The position numbers and the translations under genes are program-made. A stretch of 7,000 nucleotides of DNA, taken from Bordetella parapertussis. Its GTDB lineage: Bacteria > Pseudomonadota > Gammaproteobacteria > Burkholderiales > Burkholderiaceae_C. Below, piece after piece: positions 4,627 to 7,000 of the stretch; within the stretch, counting starts at the first letter, position 1; every line of letters starts with the position of its first letter. The notes beneath the pieces were generated by a model. The model had not been told where the DNA came from. It saw only the letters and a program-made list of their open reading frames with translations, and did not search any database. The stretch covers positions 1 to 7,000 of the forward strand of contig CAMDJU010000144.1 in the NCBI GenBank assembly GCA_945900695.1, in the 5' to 3' direction.

Positions 4627-6693
4627 TCAACGCAACACATCGAACAAGTTGTTGTGGTGATCGGTCCACACCTTCAGGCCTGGAATGGGTGCAATCGGGG
4701 TGGCAGAGGCCAAGCGCGGGTCTTGAATGAGTTGGGGGTTGCGGGTCACGATCACAAAATCGGTTTGGTAATAGTCGCCCCGGGCTGCGGTGTCGGAAAT
4801 CAAGATGGCCGTCATCCCTTCCTGCTCGGCCAGCAATTTCACCATGGGGGCCAGGTTGATCAGGCGGTTGGTCACGTTGTACACAATCGCGCCGTCGGGC
4901 TTGATTTGCTTTTGGTACACCCGCAAGGCCTCCACCGTCATCAAATGCATGGGGATGGAGTCGGAAGAAAACGCATCGATGCTGAGCATGTCAAATTTTT
5001 GCGGTGGGTCGCGCTCCAAGCTCAAGCGCCCATCGCCCAAACTGAACGACACCTTGGCTTTGGCATCGGTGAGGTACCAAAAGTATTTTTTGGCAATGTC
5101 CAGCACCGACGGCACCAACTCATAAATGCGGTAGTTGTCGGTTTCGCGGCCATAGGCGGCCAGCACCCCGATGCCCAAACCCAAAATACCGACATCGATG
5201 GAAGGGCGTTCTTGGGTATAAAAATCCAATACCCGCGAAATCCCTGCCCCAGGGCCAAAATAACTGATGGGCTTGGTGCGCAATTGGGGGTCGGTGTACT
5301 GCCACCCATGGCTGATGGTGCCGTGGAAGAGGTGGCGCATCGTGGCCTTGTCCTCCAGCGGTCCCGTTTGTGTCACGCTCAAGGTGCCATAAAAATCGCG
5401 CTTGGACACAATGGTGTCTGGACTGGGCCTCGAATAGTCCCACAGATACCAGCCGGTAACGGCGCTGATGCCCACGGCCGCTGCCGTGATGGCCTGAGCT
5501 CCGCCTTTTGACCAGCCGGGCGTCGGGCTTTGCCACCACAAATACGTGGCCAACAGGGCGCAGGCCATCAAGGCCAAGGGCAACTCCGCAAAGGTGTCAA
5601 AGACCAGCGGCGCCAACACCCCGACCAACAAGCCTCCAATGGCCCCGCCCACCGACAAGGCCAAATAAAACTGGGTCAGGTATTGCGGCTCGGGCCGCAT
5701 GGCCGCCAATTCACCGTGGCAAAACATACAGCCCACAAACAACAGCACACAAAACAGCGGCAGGGCGAAATAAATGTTCATGGTCGAGGCATAGCCTTCC
5801 ACCATGCCGAATGCGGTGACCAGCAACAAAACCATCAGCAGCGGCATGAACCACTGCCGTGCATACCAGCCGCTTTGCGAGCGCGCGCCGCCCACGTCAA
5901 ACACCAAAATAAAGGTGGCCAGGTAAATCACCAAAGGCACGATCCACAAAAATGGCACCGAGGCAATGTTTTGCGTCATGTGGTTGGTAAAGGACAACAA
6001 CAGCACCGAGCCCAAAGTCGCCAACACATACCACAACACCACCTGCCCACGCCGGGGCGCAGCGGCTGGCGTGCTGACGCCTTGCGTTGATGGCGCTTGG
6101 GCACCGCTGGTCTGGGCCAGCAGCGTTCGCCAAGCCGACACAATGACCAAGAGTGCAAAAAGGCCATACAAACCGCTCCAAACCACCGCCTGGGTTTGCA
6201 AGTTGATGTTCGGCTCAATCATGGGGGGGTAGCACAGCAATGAGATCAAAGACGCCAAGTTAGACAAGGCAAACAAGCGGTACACCTTGACCTGCGGATG
6301 GGTTTTGGCCACCCATGCCTGCACCAAGGGCCCGGTGGTAGAGAGCAAAAAATAGGGCAAGCCCACGGTTGCCAGCAACAGCAACAAAATGCGCACCGAA
6401 GGCTCGGTGTCGGGGTCGGGCTTCCAGTGGTCACCGGCCACGATGGGCAACCACGCCAAAGAAATCAACACCAATGCGGTGTGCAAAATGGCCTGCTTGC
6501 GCTGATTGAGCCGGCGCACCACCCAGTCGGTATACCCATAGCCCATGAGCAACACCATTTGAAAGAAAACCATACAGGTGGTCCACACCGCTGAAGAGCC
6601 GCCAAACCAAGGCAAGATTTGTTTGGCAATGATGGGTTGCACCATGAACAGCAAAAAAGCGCTGGTGAACACCGTGGAGATGAAATAAAACAT
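4627..6693 (-). CDS. Membrane protein fused to a spermidine-synthase-like SAM-fold domain
   Basis: The 688-residue product joins a polytopic N-terminal half to a cytoplasmic Rossmann domain of the spermine/spermidine synthase superfamily. I count about 13 membrane segments near residues 4-22, 36-53, 68-86, 101-121, 138-156, 168-187, 217-236, 246-266, 281-297, 306-325, 341-365, 371-388 and 400-418. FTNHMTQNIASVPFLW (235-250) and FCHGELAAMRPEP (324-336) are blocks I recall from this fused family. The soluble part has LFHGTISHGWQY (455-466), the nucleotide loop ILGLGIGVLAAYG (503-515), acidic Glu525, SLGDGR (551-556) and SIDAFSSDSIPMHL (571-584). The classical GGGDG and DSSDP motifs are altered, so ordinary spermidine synthesis should not be assumed; substrate and role are unknown. 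I chose the ATG at 6693, preceded by AGGT and directly followed by the first hydrophobic segment. A GTG at 6750 in the same frame lies inside a terminator stem. Confidence 0.85.
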   Translation of the reverse strand: MFYFISTVFTSAFLLFMVQPIIAKQILPWFGGSSAVWTTCMVFFQMVLLMGYGYTDWVVRRLNQRKQAILHTALVLISLAWLPIVAGDHWKPDPDTEPSVRILLLLLATVGLPYFLLSTTGPLVQAWVAKTHPQVKVYRLFALSNLASLISLLCYPPMIEPNINLQTQAVVWSGLYGLFALLVIVSAWRTLLAQTSGAQAPSTQGVSTPAAAPRRGQVVLWYVLATLGSVLLLSFTNHMTQNIASVPFLWIVPLVIYLATFILVFDVGGARSQSGWYARQWFMPLLMVLLLVTAFGMVEGYASTMNIYFALPLFCVLLFVGCMFCHGELAAMRPEPQYLTQFYLALSVGGAIGGLLVGVLAPLVFDTFAELPLALMACALLATYLWWQSPTPGWSKGGAQAITAAAVGISAVTGWYLWDYSRPSPDTIVSKRDFYGTLSVTQTGPLEDKATMRHLFHGTISHGWQYTDPQLRTKPISYFGPGAGISRVLDFYTQERPSIDVGILGLGIGVLAAYGRETDNYRIYELVPSVLDIAKKYFWYLTDAKAKVSFSLGDGRLSLERDPPQKFDMLSIDAFSSDSIPMHLMTVEALRVYQKQIKPDGAIVYNVTNRLINLAPMVKLLAEQEGMTAILISDTAARGDYYQTDFVIVTRNPQLIQDPRLASATPIAPIPGLKVWTDHHNNLFDVLR

Positions 6694-6737
6694 GCAGCTG
6701 ACCTGTGTGAATGAAATAAAAGGGAATGGGCAAGCCC

Positions 6738-6776
6738 AAAAAAAGACCACCCCATGTCTGCAAACACGGGGTGGTC
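6738..6776 (-). terminator. Strong rho-independent terminator
   Basis: On the minus strand, positions 6776-6764 pair with 6757-6745 to form a 13-bp stem (GACCACCCC against GGGGTGGTC at its base) with a 6-nt loop. Seven T residues follow at 6744-6738. One pair is G-U in the minus-strand RNA but an A-C mismatch in plus-strand RNA, and the plus side has no T tract, so it acts on leftward transcription only. It ends the operon entering from the right edge and insulates the membrane protein gene, whose own promoter I could not identify in the 44 nt between terminator and start codon. Confidence 0.93.
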
Positions 6777-6864
6777 ATTGTGGCTCAAATGACGGCTGTC
6801 AGGCCCTGGAAGATATCCCCAAGTAGACCCGTGGCATCACGGGCGCAGTCAGTGGCTGGCATGG

Positions 6865-7000
6865 TTAAAAATAAGCCAGGTCCTTGATGTCCTCGATCAA
6901 GCGCTTGATGATGCTCTTAGAACCATAAGACTCTTGGATCAGGTCGCGCTGGCGCAGCTTGGTATAAAGCACATTGTCTGCGCGCAAACCGGACAGCACC
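6865..7000 (-). CDS. C-terminal end of an unidentified protein (cut by window edge)
   Basis: The last 44 residues of a minus-strand gene are visible, from codon start 6999 to the TAA at 6865-6867. I do not recognise the family. The fragment reads VLSGLRADNVLYTKLRQRDL, then IQESYGSKSI, and ends in a charged amphipathic segment IKRLIEDIKDLAYF rich in Lys, Asp and Ile. It has codon use like the neighbouring genes and is soluble in character, with no membrane segment. Support for it being a real gene end is the in-frame coding bias and the strong terminator 89 nt downstream, which needs a leftward transcription unit. The 88 nt between its stop and that terminator hold no convincing gene; a 25-codon ATG frame at 6785-6862 lacks a ribosome site. 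Confidence 0.6.
   Translation of the reverse strand, partial: VLSGLRADNVLYTKLRQRDLIQESYGSKSIIKRLIEDIKDLAYF

Noticed and set aside
3481..5511. A 676-codon open frame on the plus strand, opposite the dehydrogenase and the membrane protein.
   Set aside because: It is antisense to two well-recognised genes, its sequence is low in complexity (Gly, His, Gln, Val rich) with no family motif, and it fits the stop-poor antisense frame produced by GC-rich codon bias.
6694..6750. GTG start giving a 707-residue membrane protein.
   Set aside because: The GTG lies inside the stem of the strong leftward terminator and the extra 19 residues have no family support; the ATG at 6693 directly precedes the first membrane segment.
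6785..6862. A 25-codon ATG frame between the right-edge gene and its terminator.
   Set aside because: There is no Shine-Dalgarno, no recognisable sequence and the length is within chance.

Overview
The window looks like a chromosomal segment of a betaproteobacterium, probably Burkholderiales and plausibly Comamonadaceae. This is inferred from the GC-rich, strongly biased codon use, a solitary Bug/TctC-type periplasmic receptor (a family greatly expanded in Burkholderiales) and a phenylacetate (paa) cluster of beta-proteobacterial style. No tRNA, rRNA, insertion sequence, CRISPR array or phage gene was seen.

Left third (1-2459): aerobic phenylacetyl-CoA catabolism. On the minus strand lie paaG (epoxide isomerase), paaI (hot-dog thioesterase) and the 5' part of paaK (phenylacetate-CoA ligase, cut by the window edge). 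They are packed with a 4-nt gap and then an ATGA overlap, so they form one operon. Diverging from paaG across a 114-bp intergenic region is a plus-strand enoyl-CoA hydratase, most likely paaF. That region holds a candidate sigma70 promoter, a 28-bp imperfect dyad that may be an operator, and a repeated CCTTGGGTA motif. Together the enzymes activate phenylacetate (PaaK), isomerise the ring epoxide to oxepin-CoA (PaaG), hydrate a beta-oxidation intermediate (PaaF) and clear dead-end CoA thioesters (PaaI).

Middle (2507-4626): a two-gene minus-strand operon, a tartrate/D-malate dehydrogenase (TtuC/DmlA family) followed 11 nt later by a secreted TctC/Bug solute receptor whose Shine-Dalgarno overlaps the dehydrogenase stop codon. 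A TATAAA-type promoter and two GGTGACC copies precede it. The receptor meets paaF tail-to-tail over a small hairpin.

Right third (4627-7000): a 688-residue membrane protein with about 13 predicted TM segments fused to a spermidine-synthase-like Rossmann domain, also on the minus strand. Upstream of it is a very strong intrinsic terminator, which ends an operon whose last gene enters the window only as an unidentified 44-residue C-terminus.

I see no clearly new defence, mobile or RNA system. The points most worth a second look are the candidate operator in the paa divergent region, the linked dehydrogenase-receptor pair and the membrane-fused spermidine-synthase-like protein. Long antisense ORFs, up to 676 codons, cover much of the window but look like by-products of GC-rich codon bias.
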